From positions 1 to 5,465 of the forward strand of contig CALWBJ010000130.1 of NCBI GenBank assembly GCA_944376035.1: a DNA stretch of 5,465 nucleotides, given 5' to 3'. The position numbers and the translations under genes were made by a program. This document shows, one piece after another, positions 1 through 5,325 of this stretch. The DNA is from an uncultured Clostridia bacterium. GTDB lineage: Bacteria; Bacillota; Clostridia; Christensenellales; Borkfalkiaceae. The stretch's first letter is position 1. Every line of letters begins with the position of its first letter. The notes under the pieces are model-generated. The model worked only from the letters and a program-made list of their open reading frames with translations, did not search any database and was not told where the DNA came from.

Positions 1-440
1 ATATTTAATGCCTGAAAGCAATAATAATCGCTGTCGATTTCAGGACCTTCGAATATTTCAAACCCCAGACCGCAAAAAGCGTCAAGAACCTGATTTTTAA
101 CAATATTCAAAGGATGAAGCCCACCGAGCGGCGGAATTTTCCCGGGAAGAGTTATATCGATCGCTTCGCTTTTGTATTTTTCTTCAAGTTCCGCTTCTTT
201 AAGTTGATTTTCTTTTTTTAAGAAAATCTCAGTAACCTGCTATTTCAATTCGTTAACCGCCTTCCCGAATTCTGACCTTTTCTCCGGCGGAATATCTCTC
301 ATGCCGCGCAGCAGCATGGTTATTTCTCCGTTTTTACCTAAAAACTTTGCCTTAATTTCGTTAAGGTTTCTGCTTGAAGCCGATTCATTTATTTCCGCCT
401 CGGCCCTTTTTAAAAGTTCTTCAAATCTGTTTTCCTGCAT
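1..440 (-). CDS. pheS: Phenylalanyl-tRNA synthetase alpha subunit, N-terminal part, with an in-frame TAG at codon 67
   Basis: PheS pairs with PheT to charge tRNA-Phe in the cytoplasm. The window holds the first 146 codons; the gene runs off the left edge. Codons 1-66 resemble the N-terminal coiled-coil arm of PheS, with the conserved stretch FLGKNGEIT followed by LLRGM. Codon 67 is TAG (240-242). The same frame then continues without interruption through QVTEIFLKKENQLKEAELEE, the IDITLPG and GGLHPL motifs that open the catalytic core, and the GFEIFEGPEIDSDYY motif-1 region. The ATG start at 438-440 has a GGAGGT ribosome site about six bases upstream and follows a Phe T-box leader, which fixes the identity. 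From memory, the TAG aligns with Glu in E. coli (NEAKEQV) and B. subtilis (NEVRERI). No start codon with a ribosome site follows the TAG. I read this as one intact gene with a decoded UAG rather than a pseudogene, but that is inference. Confidence 0.93.
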
Positions 441-697
441 TTAGAACCTCCGATAATAAAAAAGACGCCCCGTATAGGGCGTCGATAACGCGGTACCACC
501 TAAATTCGCGCTTATTATAAAAGCGCCTTTTAATTCATTAACGCGAATAACACGTCCCGGTCTACTCTTTTAGCATTTCGGCGGGAAACTCCGAAGTGAA
601 TAATGCGAATACGGTTGAAAACTCTTACAGCCACGGAGTATTTCTCTCTTAAAACCGCATAAAACGCATCTGTCTTCATCACAGTTTTTAATATTTT
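441..697 (-). promoter_or_regulatory. Phenylalanine T-box riboswitch leader of pheS
   Basis: This untranslated leader senses uncharged tRNA-Phe and controls transcription of pheS. The T-box core AGGTGGTACCGCG lies at the complement of 489-501. Its UGGU bulge suits pairing with an ACCA tRNA end. It is flanked by CGCG arms of the antiterminator. Stem I begins near 670: an ATGC arm at 666-669 pairs with GCAT at 603-606, and GGTT near 653-656 pairs with AACC at 613-616. The internal loop on the 3' side contains TTC (complement of 607-609), a Phe codon followed by a purine, as expected for the specifier. An AGAGAG element lies at about 643-648. The leader ends in the rho-independent terminator at 458-483. 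Specifier, T-box and downstream gene agree. The exact 5' end is inferred from the promoter. Confidence 0.95.
458..483 (-). terminator. T-box regulatory terminator before pheS
   Basis: In the transcript, GACGCCC (complement of 477-483) pairs with GGGCGTC (complement of 464-470) around a six-base loop. A run of six U residues follows (458-463). The hairpin lies between the T-box core and the pheS ribosome site, where the alternative terminator of a class I transcriptional T-box is expected. Uncharged tRNA-Phe should stabilise the antiterminator and prevent this hairpin from forming. Confidence 0.93.
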
Positions 698-702
698 TTT
701 AT

Positions 703-731
703 ATTATAATGTTTTATACAGTTTTTGTCAA
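703..731 (-). promoter_or_regulatory. Consensus sigma-A promoter for the pheS T-box transcript
   Basis: On the minus strand the -35 box is TTGACA (complement of 726-731) and the -10 box is TATAAT (complement of 703-708). They are separated by exactly 17 bases, so both hexamers and the spacing match the housekeeping consensus. Transcription should begin near 696, just before Stem I of the T-box. A perfect promoter suits a gene whose control is exerted by termination rather than initiation. Confidence 0.92.
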
Positions 732-931
732 GAATTTTCTCTCTGACTACCTGATATAATATTTTTAATTATATGGAGACACGTTTTACGAGAAAAATTG
801 ATTTTAATAATTTTATTTGCTTAATTAAATTTATTTGATTTTATATTATATTTTAATATATTACTATAAAATTATTTGCGTTGCTATAATACAATAAATA
901 CAATGATAATTTTATAACATAACAGACAAAT
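732..931. other. AT-rich gap between yunB and the pheS promoter
   Basis: About 200 very AT-rich bases follow the yunB stop. I see no open frame of note, no GC-rich hairpin with a T-run that would end the yunB transcript, and no RNA gene. Confidence 0.6.
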
Positions 932-1594
932 TCAGCCGAAAATCTGACCGTTAAGATATATTTCCGGCACCTTTCCTACAAGTACAGTTTCGCTTATCAG
1001 GACAGAAGTTTCACATTCTTCCGTTCTTGAATTAAGAGGCATATTTATTTTTACCTGACTTTTAACTACTATATAAATGGAATGCAATGTCTGGTTTATT
1101 CCCATTCCCGTAAATTTAGAGTAAAATTCGCATATTACACTCACCACCGAAAGAGACTTGAACATTATCGGTCTTCCGTATCCCGAAAGAAGACTTATAC
1201 CGGTAAAACTGAGCCATGGAACAGGTATGCCTTCGGCAATCTTTTTTGTCAGCAAAGTCTGACAGTTATCCGCGACCTCCCTGTTTATTGTATTTACCTT
1301 ATGAGAATTCGTCGTCATCAAGACAATATCTCCGTCGGTGTTTTTTTCAATAGTAATAAGATCCGTGTATTTAATTTGCTGTTCCAAAGAATACAATACC
1401 GTCTTATTAACGGCATCCGTCGAATAAGAATACGCATAATCGCTGCAAAGCGTAAGAATCTGCTCGGTTATAACATATCTGTAATAAGCCATGAAACCTA
1501 AAACCAGAATTACAGTCATTAAAATAGCGAAAAAACGCCGTTTTTTTCTCGGGCGTTTTTTATACCATATATTCTCATTACAATACTCTATCAT
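932..1594 (-). CDS. yunB: YunB-family sporulation protein
   Basis: This 220-residue protein has a very basic N-terminus (KKRPRKKRR), one hydrophobic segment at about residues 21-39 and a long domain expected outside the cytoplasm. The C-terminal half carries the pattern I know from YunB: PWLSFTGISLLSGYGRPI, then GMGINQTLHSIYIVV, and SETVLVGKVPEIY near the end. YunB is a sporulation protein of unknown biochemical role, sigma-E controlled in B. subtilis. The stop is TGA. The only plausible ATG is at 1592-1594, because an in-frame TAA lies five codons upstream and the next ATG is inside the membrane segment. Oddly, no Shine-Dalgarno sequence precedes it and the start lies in a small palindrome. 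It sits 80 bases downstream of spoVAE with no visible terminator between them, so it may be cotranscribed. The family call is strong; the gene name is by similarity. Confidence 0.9.
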   Translation of the reverse strand: MIEYCNENIWYKKRPRKKRRFFAILMTVILVLGFMAYYRYVITEQILTLCSDYAYSYSTDAVNKTVLYSLEQQIKYTDLITIEKNTDGDIVLMTTNSHKVNTINREVADNCQTLLTKKIAEGIPVPWLSFTGISLLSGYGRPIMFKSLSVVSVICEFYSKFTGMGINQTLHSIYIVVKSQVKINMPLNSRTEECETSVLISETVLVGKVPEIYLNGQIFG

Positions 1595-1605
1595 ATTATA
1601 TGATA
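1589..1605. repeat. 17-base AT-rich palindrome over the yunB start codon
   Basis: The plus strand reads TATCATAT-T-ATATGATA, two perfect 8-base arms around one central base. The yunB start codon (1592-1594) lies within one arm. It could act as an operator or as a weak mRNA hairpin that hides the start codon, but in AT-rich DNA a chance palindrome of this size is quite possible. Confidence 0.4.
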
Positions 1606-1674
1606 TTTAGATATTGTTTATTTTATTCCATAATCAATAAGATATATTTTACCTTTTTACAAAATAATCTTATT

Positions 1675-2049
1675 TTAATTCTTTTTGGATCTTGCATGAA
1701 AAATAAGCGCAAAAATATATCCGAATACTATAGCGGCGGCAAATCCCATTCCCGCGGCAGTAATTCCTCCCGTTATGGCCTTAAAAAGACTTTCCTTAGC
1801 GCCTTTCATCGCACCGTCGGCAAGAAGATAACCGAAACCCGAAATAGGTACCGTCGCTCCCGCGCCTGCAAAATCTACTATATACTGATACAGCCCCACT
1901 GCTTGCAACAAAACGCCTGATAAAAGAAAGAATACCAATATTTTACCCGACGTAATCTTTGTGTAATTTATCAGCAACTGCGCAATTACGCATATCAGTC
2001 CGCCTACCGCAAAAGTTTTTACAAACGTTAACACAATTTCCCAAAACAT
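1675..2049 (-). CDS. spoVAE: Stage V sporulation protein AE (SpoVA channel protein)
   Basis: SpoVAE is an inner forespore membrane protein of the SpoVA complex that takes up dipicolinic acid (DPA) during sporulation and releases it at germination. The 124-residue product is almost wholly hydrophobic. Its motifs are GGLICVIAQLLI near the N-terminus, GAGATVPISGFGYLLADG in the centre, and a long C-terminal hydrophobic stretch ending in the basic tail RSKKN. The pattern echoes that of SpoVAC in the same operon, as known for this family. I start it at the ATG at 2047-2049: GGAG (complement of 2058-2061) lies eight bases upstream. A GTG at 2056-2058 would open three residues earlier, but its ribosome site would touch the start codon. 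The start follows the spoVAD stop by two bases, which suggests translational coupling. The stop is TAA. Confidence 0.95.
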   Translation of the reverse strand: MFWEIVLTFVKTFAVGGLICVIAQLLINYTKITSGKILVFFLLSGVLLQAVGLYQYIVDFAGAGATVPISGFGYLLADGAMKGAKESLFKAITGGITAAGMGFAAAIVFGYIFALIFHARSKKN

Positions 2050-2051
2050 TT

Positions 2052-3041
2052 TTAACACTCCACAGATACCGCATGTGCTATACCGGGTATGCTTTCACCC
2101 TGTAACGTCGAAACCGACGACAGAAGCGCTCCGGTAGCAATCAGCAGCACCGTTTTTAATTTCTTTTTTTTGAGCTTTTCGTGTATATAGGAACTGAACA
2201 CAAGAGAACTGCATCCTGCACCGCTTCCGCCCTGATATTCGTCTTCACATATATTATAAACAAGTTCGCCGCAGTCCACATGCTGATTTTCTATGTCAAA
2301 ACCTTTTTCCTATATAAGATCCTTAAATATTCTCGACCCGAAAGTACCGAGATCCCCCGTTACAATCAAGTCATAATAATTTGGTTCGCATCCCGTTTCT
2401 TTTAGATGAGTAAGCAATGTATCGGCAGCAGCAGGAGCCATTGCTGCACCCATATTGTTTGCGTCCGCCACTCCGAAATCAACTATCTTACCTATTGTCG
2501 CGCAAACCACTTTCGGACCTTTCCCGTTTTTAGAAAGAACGCATGCACCTGCACCGGTTACCGTCCACTGAGAAAGCGGAGGTCGTGTGCATCCTAATTC
2601 CAATGGATATCTGTACTGTCTCTCCGCAGATGAAAAATGACTGCTTGTAGCACACACTACATTCTCCATATATCCCCCGTCGAGCATTGTCGCTCCTATC
2701 GTAAGTGATTCGGTAAAAGTTGCACAGGCACTGTAAACGCCAAGATAGCCGGTCTGAAAATTCCTCACCGAAAATGTCGATGCTATAATCTGATTCAATA
2801 AATCTCCTGCAATAATAGCATTTATTTGTTCTTCGTCTCTGCCCGACTCCTTAATAGCGTCTTTTATCGCATAGAAAAGCATTTTTGTCTCTGCCTGTTC
2901 GAATGTATCCTCTCCGAACATGTCGTCGTCAAGTTTCATTTTTATATACGACCCTATACTTCCTTTGGCTTCTTTGGGACCGCTTATAGAAGACGTACCT
3001 ACTATAACGGGTTTATTTTTAAAAAATATTGTTCTTAACAT
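2052..3041 (-). CDS. spoVAD: Stage V sporulation protein AD, DPA-binding, with an in-frame TAG at codon 244
   Basis: SpoVAD is a thiolase/ketosynthase-fold protein that binds dipicolinic acid on the SpoVA complex. Codons 1-243 (3041-2313) carry family motifs: SGPKEAKGSIG near the start, AGDLLNQ, SACATFTES, ATSSHFSSAERQYRYP, TVTGAGACVLS, MGAAMAPAAADTL and DLIVTGDLG. Codon 244 is TAG (2310-2312). The frame then continues for 85 codons with the expected C-terminal motifs VDCGELVYN, GGSGAGCSS, IATGALLSS and IPGIAHAVSVE, ending in TAA. The total of 329 residues is close to the roughly 338 of the B. subtilis protein. From memory, the TAG aligns with Lys in the B. subtilis KDLLKEDGY segment (here KDLI-X-EKGF). 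No ribosome site precedes the nearest later start, a GTG at 2277-2279. The ATG at 3041 has AGGTG five bases upstream and follows spoVAC by 11 bases. I read it as one gene with a decoded UAG. Confidence 0.93.
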
Positions 3042-3052
3042 CTATACACCTA

Positions 3053-3514
3053 TTAAAATATATTGTATATACCAAAATAGATTAGCCCTACCAGCACACT
3101 GCTCGCCACTCCGAAAACTATTATCGGACCTGCAATAACAAACATTTTTGCCGCCAAGCCGTAAATATAGCCCTCGGTTTTAAATTCCATAGCCGGAGAA
3201 ACAACCGAATTTGCAAACCCTGTTATCGGAACTATCGAACCGCCACCGGCGTATTTACCTATTCTGTCATAAATACCTAAGCCTGTAAACAAAGCGCCGA
3301 GAAATATCATTACCATTGAAACATATGCGGACAATTCGTCACCTTGGAGCCCAAGACCTGATTCAAAAGCAAATCTTAAAGCCTGACCAATAGAACAAAT
3401 AAATCCACCGACCCAAAAGGCACGGAACAAGGAACGCAGTTCTTTTGTTCGCGGTGATATTAAGTGTACATACCTTAAATAATTATTATTAAGACACTTA
3501 TCGGCAGTTTTCAT
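3053..3514 (-). CDS. spoVAC: Stage V sporulation protein AC (SpoVA channel protein)
   Basis: SpoVAC is a forespore inner-membrane protein proposed, from work on B. subtilis, to form a mechanosensitive DPA channel. The 153-residue product has a polar N-terminus of about 28 residues, then hydrophobic segments at about 29-50 (with the family signature VGGFICSIGQ), 61-85, 91-111 and 115-150. The central GGGSIVPITGFANSVVSPAMEF motif is characteristic of SpoVAC. The ATG at 3512-3514 has a strong AAAGGAG site seven bases upstream, and the stop is TAA. It is the first clearly recognisable gene of the spoVAC-AD-AE operon. A sigma-G-like promoter lies about 100 bases upstream. Confidence 0.96.
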   Translation of the reverse strand: MKTADKCLNNNYLRYVHLISPRTKELRSLFRAFWVGGFICSIGQALRFAFESGLGLQGDELSAYVSMVMIFLGALFTGLGIYDRIGKYAGGGSIVPITGFANSVVSPAMEFKTEGYIYGLAAKMFVIAGPIIVFGVASSVLVGLIYFGIYNIF

Positions 3515-3602
3515 TTTTAATCTCCTTTTTGCTGAAAGTATTAACGAAAGTTTCTCTTTCGTCGGAATTTTTCAGATATTCGTAATTTACGGGTTTTCTC
3601 AT
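3498..3602 (-). CDS. Possible 34-residue leader peptide or small protein overlapping spoVAC
   Basis: An ATG at 3600-3602 opens a 34-codon frame that ends in TAA at 3498-3500, 17 bases inside spoVAC. The predicted product is polar and charged (it begins MRKPVNYEYLKNSDE) and has no membrane segment. I do not recognise it. No convincing Shine-Dalgarno sequence precedes the ATG. The predicted sigma-G -10 box ends eight bases before it, so the transcript could begin at or just before the ATG, making this a leaderless frame. Overlap with spoVAC would allow translational coupling. It may equally be untranslated leader that happens to be open. Confidence 0.25.
   Translation of the reverse strand: MRKPVNYEYLKNSDERETFVNTFSKKEIKNENCR
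3544..3562 (-). repeat. Short inverted repeat in the spoVAC leader
   Basis: ACGAAAG and CTTTCGT form a perfect 7-base stem around a 5-base loop, about 30 bases before the spoVAC start codon. There is no T-run, so it is not a terminator. It could modulate translation or mRNA stability, or be incidental. It lies inside the possible small ORF at 3498-3602. Confidence 0.45.
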
Positions 3603-3610
3603 AACAACTT

Positions 3611-3639
3611 TAATATGAGTAACATTTGCTTTTTAATAC
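3611..3639 (-). promoter_or_regulatory. Sigma-G-like promoter of the spoVA operon
   Basis: The minus strand carries CATATTA (complement of 3611-3617), which fits the sigma-G/sigma-F -10 consensus CATWHTA at every position. Seventeen bases upstream is GTATT (complement of 3635-3639), matching the GHATR -35 pattern at four of five positions. In B. subtilis spoVA is transcribed by forespore sigma-G, and here the site lies between the sigF terminator and spoVAC. Transcription would start near 3603. The assignment is by motif only; sigma-F and sigma-G sites overlap in sequence. Confidence 0.6.
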
Positions 3640-3736
3640 CATAAATTAAAATTTTACTCAGTCCTTCTTTTAGTACTTTTAAAAAAACGGCCAGACCATA
3701 AATTTATTATCTCAATTATCTTTAATTTTAATATTT

Positions 3737-3773
3737 AAAAATAAAAATACGGCTAAAATTTCAGCCGTATTTT
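3737..3773 (-). terminator. Rho-independent terminator overlapping the 3' end of sigF
   Basis: In the transcript AAAATACGGCT (complement of 3763-3773) pairs with AGCCGTATTTT (complement of 3744-3754), an 11-base perfect stem with an 8-base loop, followed by UAUUUUU. The upstream arm is the last few sense codons of sigF, and the sigF TAG (3753-3755) sits at the junction of loop and downstream arm. It should end the spoIIA transcript and separate it from the later-expressed spoVA operon. The overlap with coding sequence is unusual and bears on how this TAG is read. Confidence 0.88.
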
Positions 3774-4469
3774 ATCTATAATTTTATTTTCAAGCCTTGA
3801 AACCTGGACTTGGGAAACTCCGAGAGACTCGGCAATCTCACTTTGCGTTCGGTCTCGGAAATATCTTAGTACAATAATTTTTTTCTCGCGTTCAGACAGT
3901 CCTTCGATTATATTTGACAAATGAATTTTATCAACCATCTTCTCCTCGTCCTCTTCACACGGAATTTTTTCTACAAGTTCCTGAGCCTCATCTTCATCAT
4001 CAAATTTATCGTAAATAGATAGCGGCATCTTTGCACTGTCTAAAGCCATGACCACTTCTTCAGCACTGACACCGAATTTACCCGCAAGAAATTCAATGCT
4101 CGGAGAGTCATTTTTATTCCTTTGATATTCGTCTATAAAACGGTTGATTTTATTCGCAAGAATCTTTATCGTACGCGAGACTTTTATCGCGCCGTTATCA
4201 CGCATATACCTCTTTATTTCGCCTATCACCATAGGTACGGTATACGTAGAGAACTTAACTCCGAAACTTTCGTCAAAATTGTTTATCGCTTTTAAAAAGC
4301 CTATACAAGCAATCTGATACAAATCGTCATACTCCACGCCTTTGTTTTTAAATCTTCTGACTAAACTTTTAAGTAAAGGCGCGTTGCTGTTAAAAACAAT
4401 TTCTTTTGCCGTTTCGTCTCCGTTTTTCGCTTTTCTTACGTAATCAAGCAATAGTTCTTGATCGAGCAT
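3753..4469 (-). CDS. sigF: RNA polymerase sigma-F, first forespore-specific sigma factor
   Basis: Sigma-F directs early forespore transcription after being released from SpoIIAB. The 238-residue product has sigma-70 region 2 at about residues 35-100, with DLYQIACIGFLKAINNFD (core binding) and VKFSTYTVPMVIGEIKRYM, then DNGAIKVSRTIK. Region 3 is around 115-165. Region 4 carries the helix-turn-helix RTQSEIAESLGVSQVQVSRL near residues 207-226. The sequence alone is close to sigma-G as well; position directly after spoIIAA-spoIIAB decides for sigma-F. The start is ATG at 4467-4469 with AAGGT just upstream, eight bases after the spoIIAB stop. The first in-frame stop is TAG at 3753-3755. If UAG is sense, the frame continues through PYFYF to TAA at 3735-3737, adding six residues. 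The TAG position matches the usual family end and lies within a terminator, so I give it as the end. Confidence 0.95.
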   Translation of the reverse strand: MLDQELLLDYVRKAKNGDETAKEIVFNSNAPLLKSLVRRFKNKGVEYDDLYQIACIGFLKAINNFDESFGVKFSTYTVPMVIGEIKRYMRDNGAIKVSRTIKILANKINRFIDEYQRNKNDSPSIEFLAGKFGVSAEEVVMALDSAKMPLSIYDKFDDEDEAQELVEKIPCEEDEEKMVDKIHLSNIIEGLSEREKKIIVLRYFRDRTQSEIAESLGVSQVQVSRLENKIIDKIRLKF

Positions 4470-4477
4470 TTTTTACC

Positions 4478-4912
4478 TTACACAGCGTCGCTTTTTATAG
4501 TTTTTGCCATATAAACTTTTGTACCCCTGCCTTTTTCCGACTCAACTTTAACGTCCTCCATAAAACTTTTCATTATAGTAAAGCCCATTCCCGAACGCTC
4601 TTCATCAGGTTTTGTGGTATAAAACGGCTCCAAAGCCTCGTTGAGATTTTCAATACCGACGCCGAAATCACAAATGTTTATATGTATTTTTCCGTCTTTT
4701 AATTCTGCCTCGATAGTAATTTCTCCGACAGAATCGGGATATCCGTGTACTATGGCGTTTGTAACCGCTTCACTTACCGCCGTCTTGATGTCGGATATCT
4801 GTGCAACGCTGGGATTAAGTTGAAGTGCGAGAAATGCTATAACACTCCTCGCAAAACATTCATTTTCCGAAAGAGACAAAAAACTGAGTTTTATTTTATT
4901 ACTGTTTTCCAT
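4478..4912 (-). CDS. spoIIAB: Anti-sigma-F factor and serine kinase SpoIIAB
   Basis: SpoIIAB is a GHKL-fold ATPase that holds sigma-F inactive and phosphorylates SpoIIAA; unphosphorylated SpoIIAA displaces it from sigma-F. The 144-residue product, close to the B. subtilis length of 146, shows the ATP-binding boxes in order: N-box SEAVTNAIVHGY with Glu48 and Asn52, G1 box DFGVGI with Asp82 and Gly86, and G2 box RSGMGFTIM at 106-114. Arg22 lies near the position of the arginine that contacts SpoIIAA and sigma-F in the Bacillus protein. The ATG at 4910-4912 has CAGGAG seven bases upstream. The stop is TAA. It is the middle gene of spoIIAA-spoIIAB-sigF, with small gaps of 24 and 8 bases. Confidence 0.97.
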   Translation of the reverse strand: MENSNKIKLSFLSLSENECFARSVIAFLALQLNPSVAQISDIKTAVSEAVTNAIVHGYPDSVGEITIEAELKDGKIHINICDFGVGIENLNEALEPFYTTKPDEERSGMGFTIMKSFMEDVKVESEKGRGTKVYMAKTIKSDAV

Positions 4913-4936
4913 TGATATGCTCCTGAGATAAATCTA

Positions 4937-5245
4937 TCAATATTTAGGCATTATTTTATAAAGGCCCGCTAATTCAATTACTTTTTCGGTCGCAACCGAG
5001 GCTCCTGTAATATAAGAAGGCACACTGAACTGCTTTAACTTCTTGTATCTTCCTATAAGCAACCCTATTCCCGTACTGTCCATAAACGAAAGCCCCGATA
5101 AATCGAATACTACTTTGTTTGCATTATAATTATCCTGCAATAATCTGTCTAAAATATCCTTTGCGCCGGAAGCGGAATATTCATCGAGTTCGCCGTATAT
5201 GTAAATAGTCAGACCGCTGCCGTTCTTCTTGTATTTTATTTCCAT
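4937..5245 (-). CDS. spoIIAA: Anti-anti-sigma factor SpoIIAA
   Basis: SpoIIAA is a small STAS-domain protein. When dephosphorylated by SpoIIE it binds SpoIIAB and frees sigma-F in the forespore. The 102-residue product fits the STAS fold. The GELDEYSA strand-loop is near residues 18-25, and the phosphorylation motif FMDSTGIGLLIGRY spans 54-67, with Ser57 as the expected phosphorylated serine (equivalent to Ser58 in B. subtilis). I start it at ATG 5243-5245 because AAGGAG (complement of 5253-5258) is seven bases upstream. An in-frame TTG at 5249-5251 would sit too close to that site. The stop is TGA. It is the first gene of the operon; its promoter should lie in the 5250-5340 region. Confidence 0.97.
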   Translation of the reverse strand: MEIKYKKNGSGLTIYIYGELDEYSASGAKDILDRLLQDNYNANKVVFDLSGLSFMDSTGIGLLIGRYKKLKQFSVPSYITGASVATEKVIELAGLYKIMPKY

Positions 5246-5274
5246 AATCAAACTCCTTTTCCGTATTAAACATT

Positions 5275-5303
5275 AGCATAATAAGACGGGCACAATTTGT
5301 CAT
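5275..5303 (-). promoter_or_regulatory. Weak candidate promoter upstream of spoIIAA
   Basis: On the minus strand ATGACA (complement of 5298-5303) and TATGCT (complement of 5275-5280) are separated by 17 bases, a fair sigma-A-type match. Transcription would start about 20 bases before the spoIIAA ribosome site. In B. subtilis spoIIA is driven by sigma-H with Spo0A. I see no clear sigma-H site (AGGA...GAAT) in the upstream region, so this candidate is offered with low confidence. Confidence 0.3.
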
Positions 5304-5325
5304 TAAAGGTAAAGTAAAGTATTTT

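Noticed and set aside
240..242. Selenocysteine or programmed frameshift as the explanation for the internal stops
   Set aside because: Selenocysteine uses UGA, not UAG. The frame is identical before and after both TAGs, so no shift is needed.
1082..1501. Open frame on the plus strand opposite yunB
   Set aside because: The minus strand encodes a recognisable YunB protein. The plus-strand translation has no family motif and looks like antisense shadow.
1595..1608. The 14-mer ATTATATGATATTT shared with 5417-5430, suggesting a plus-strand promoter at yunB
   Set aside because: At 5417 it forms the -10 of a real promoter, but at 1595 there is no -35 box at proper spacing and no downstream plus-strand gene. 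In AT-rich DNA the match is probably chance.
1600..1920. Open frame on the plus strand opposite spoVAE
   Set aside because: It covers the well-conserved spoVAE gene on the other strand, and its translation is unrecognisable and basic, typical of an antisense frame.
2056..2058. GTG as the spoVAE start
   Set aside because: The GGAG ribosome site overlaps it, while the ATG at 2047-2049 has correct spacing.
2052..2279. The 3' part of spoVAD as a separate 75-residue gene starting at GTG 2277-2279
   Set aside because: It has no ribosome site, and its sequence is the conserved C-terminus of SpoVAD in the same frame as the part before the TAG.
2181..3138. Several plus-strand frames opposite spoVAD and spoVAC
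   Set aside because: They are shadows of spoVAD and spoVAC, with no homology, ribosome site or promoter of their own.
3544..3562. ACGAAAG/CTTTCGT hairpin as a terminator or attenuator
   Set aside because: It has a short stem and no U-run, so there is no basis to call it a terminator.
4406..4823. Plus-strand frames opposite sigF and spoIIAB
   Set aside because: Both lie over strongly identified genes on the minus strand and have no supporting signals.
5249..5251. TTG as the spoIIAA start
   Set aside because: It is only one base from the AAGGAG site; the ATG at 5243-5245 is at the normal seven bases.
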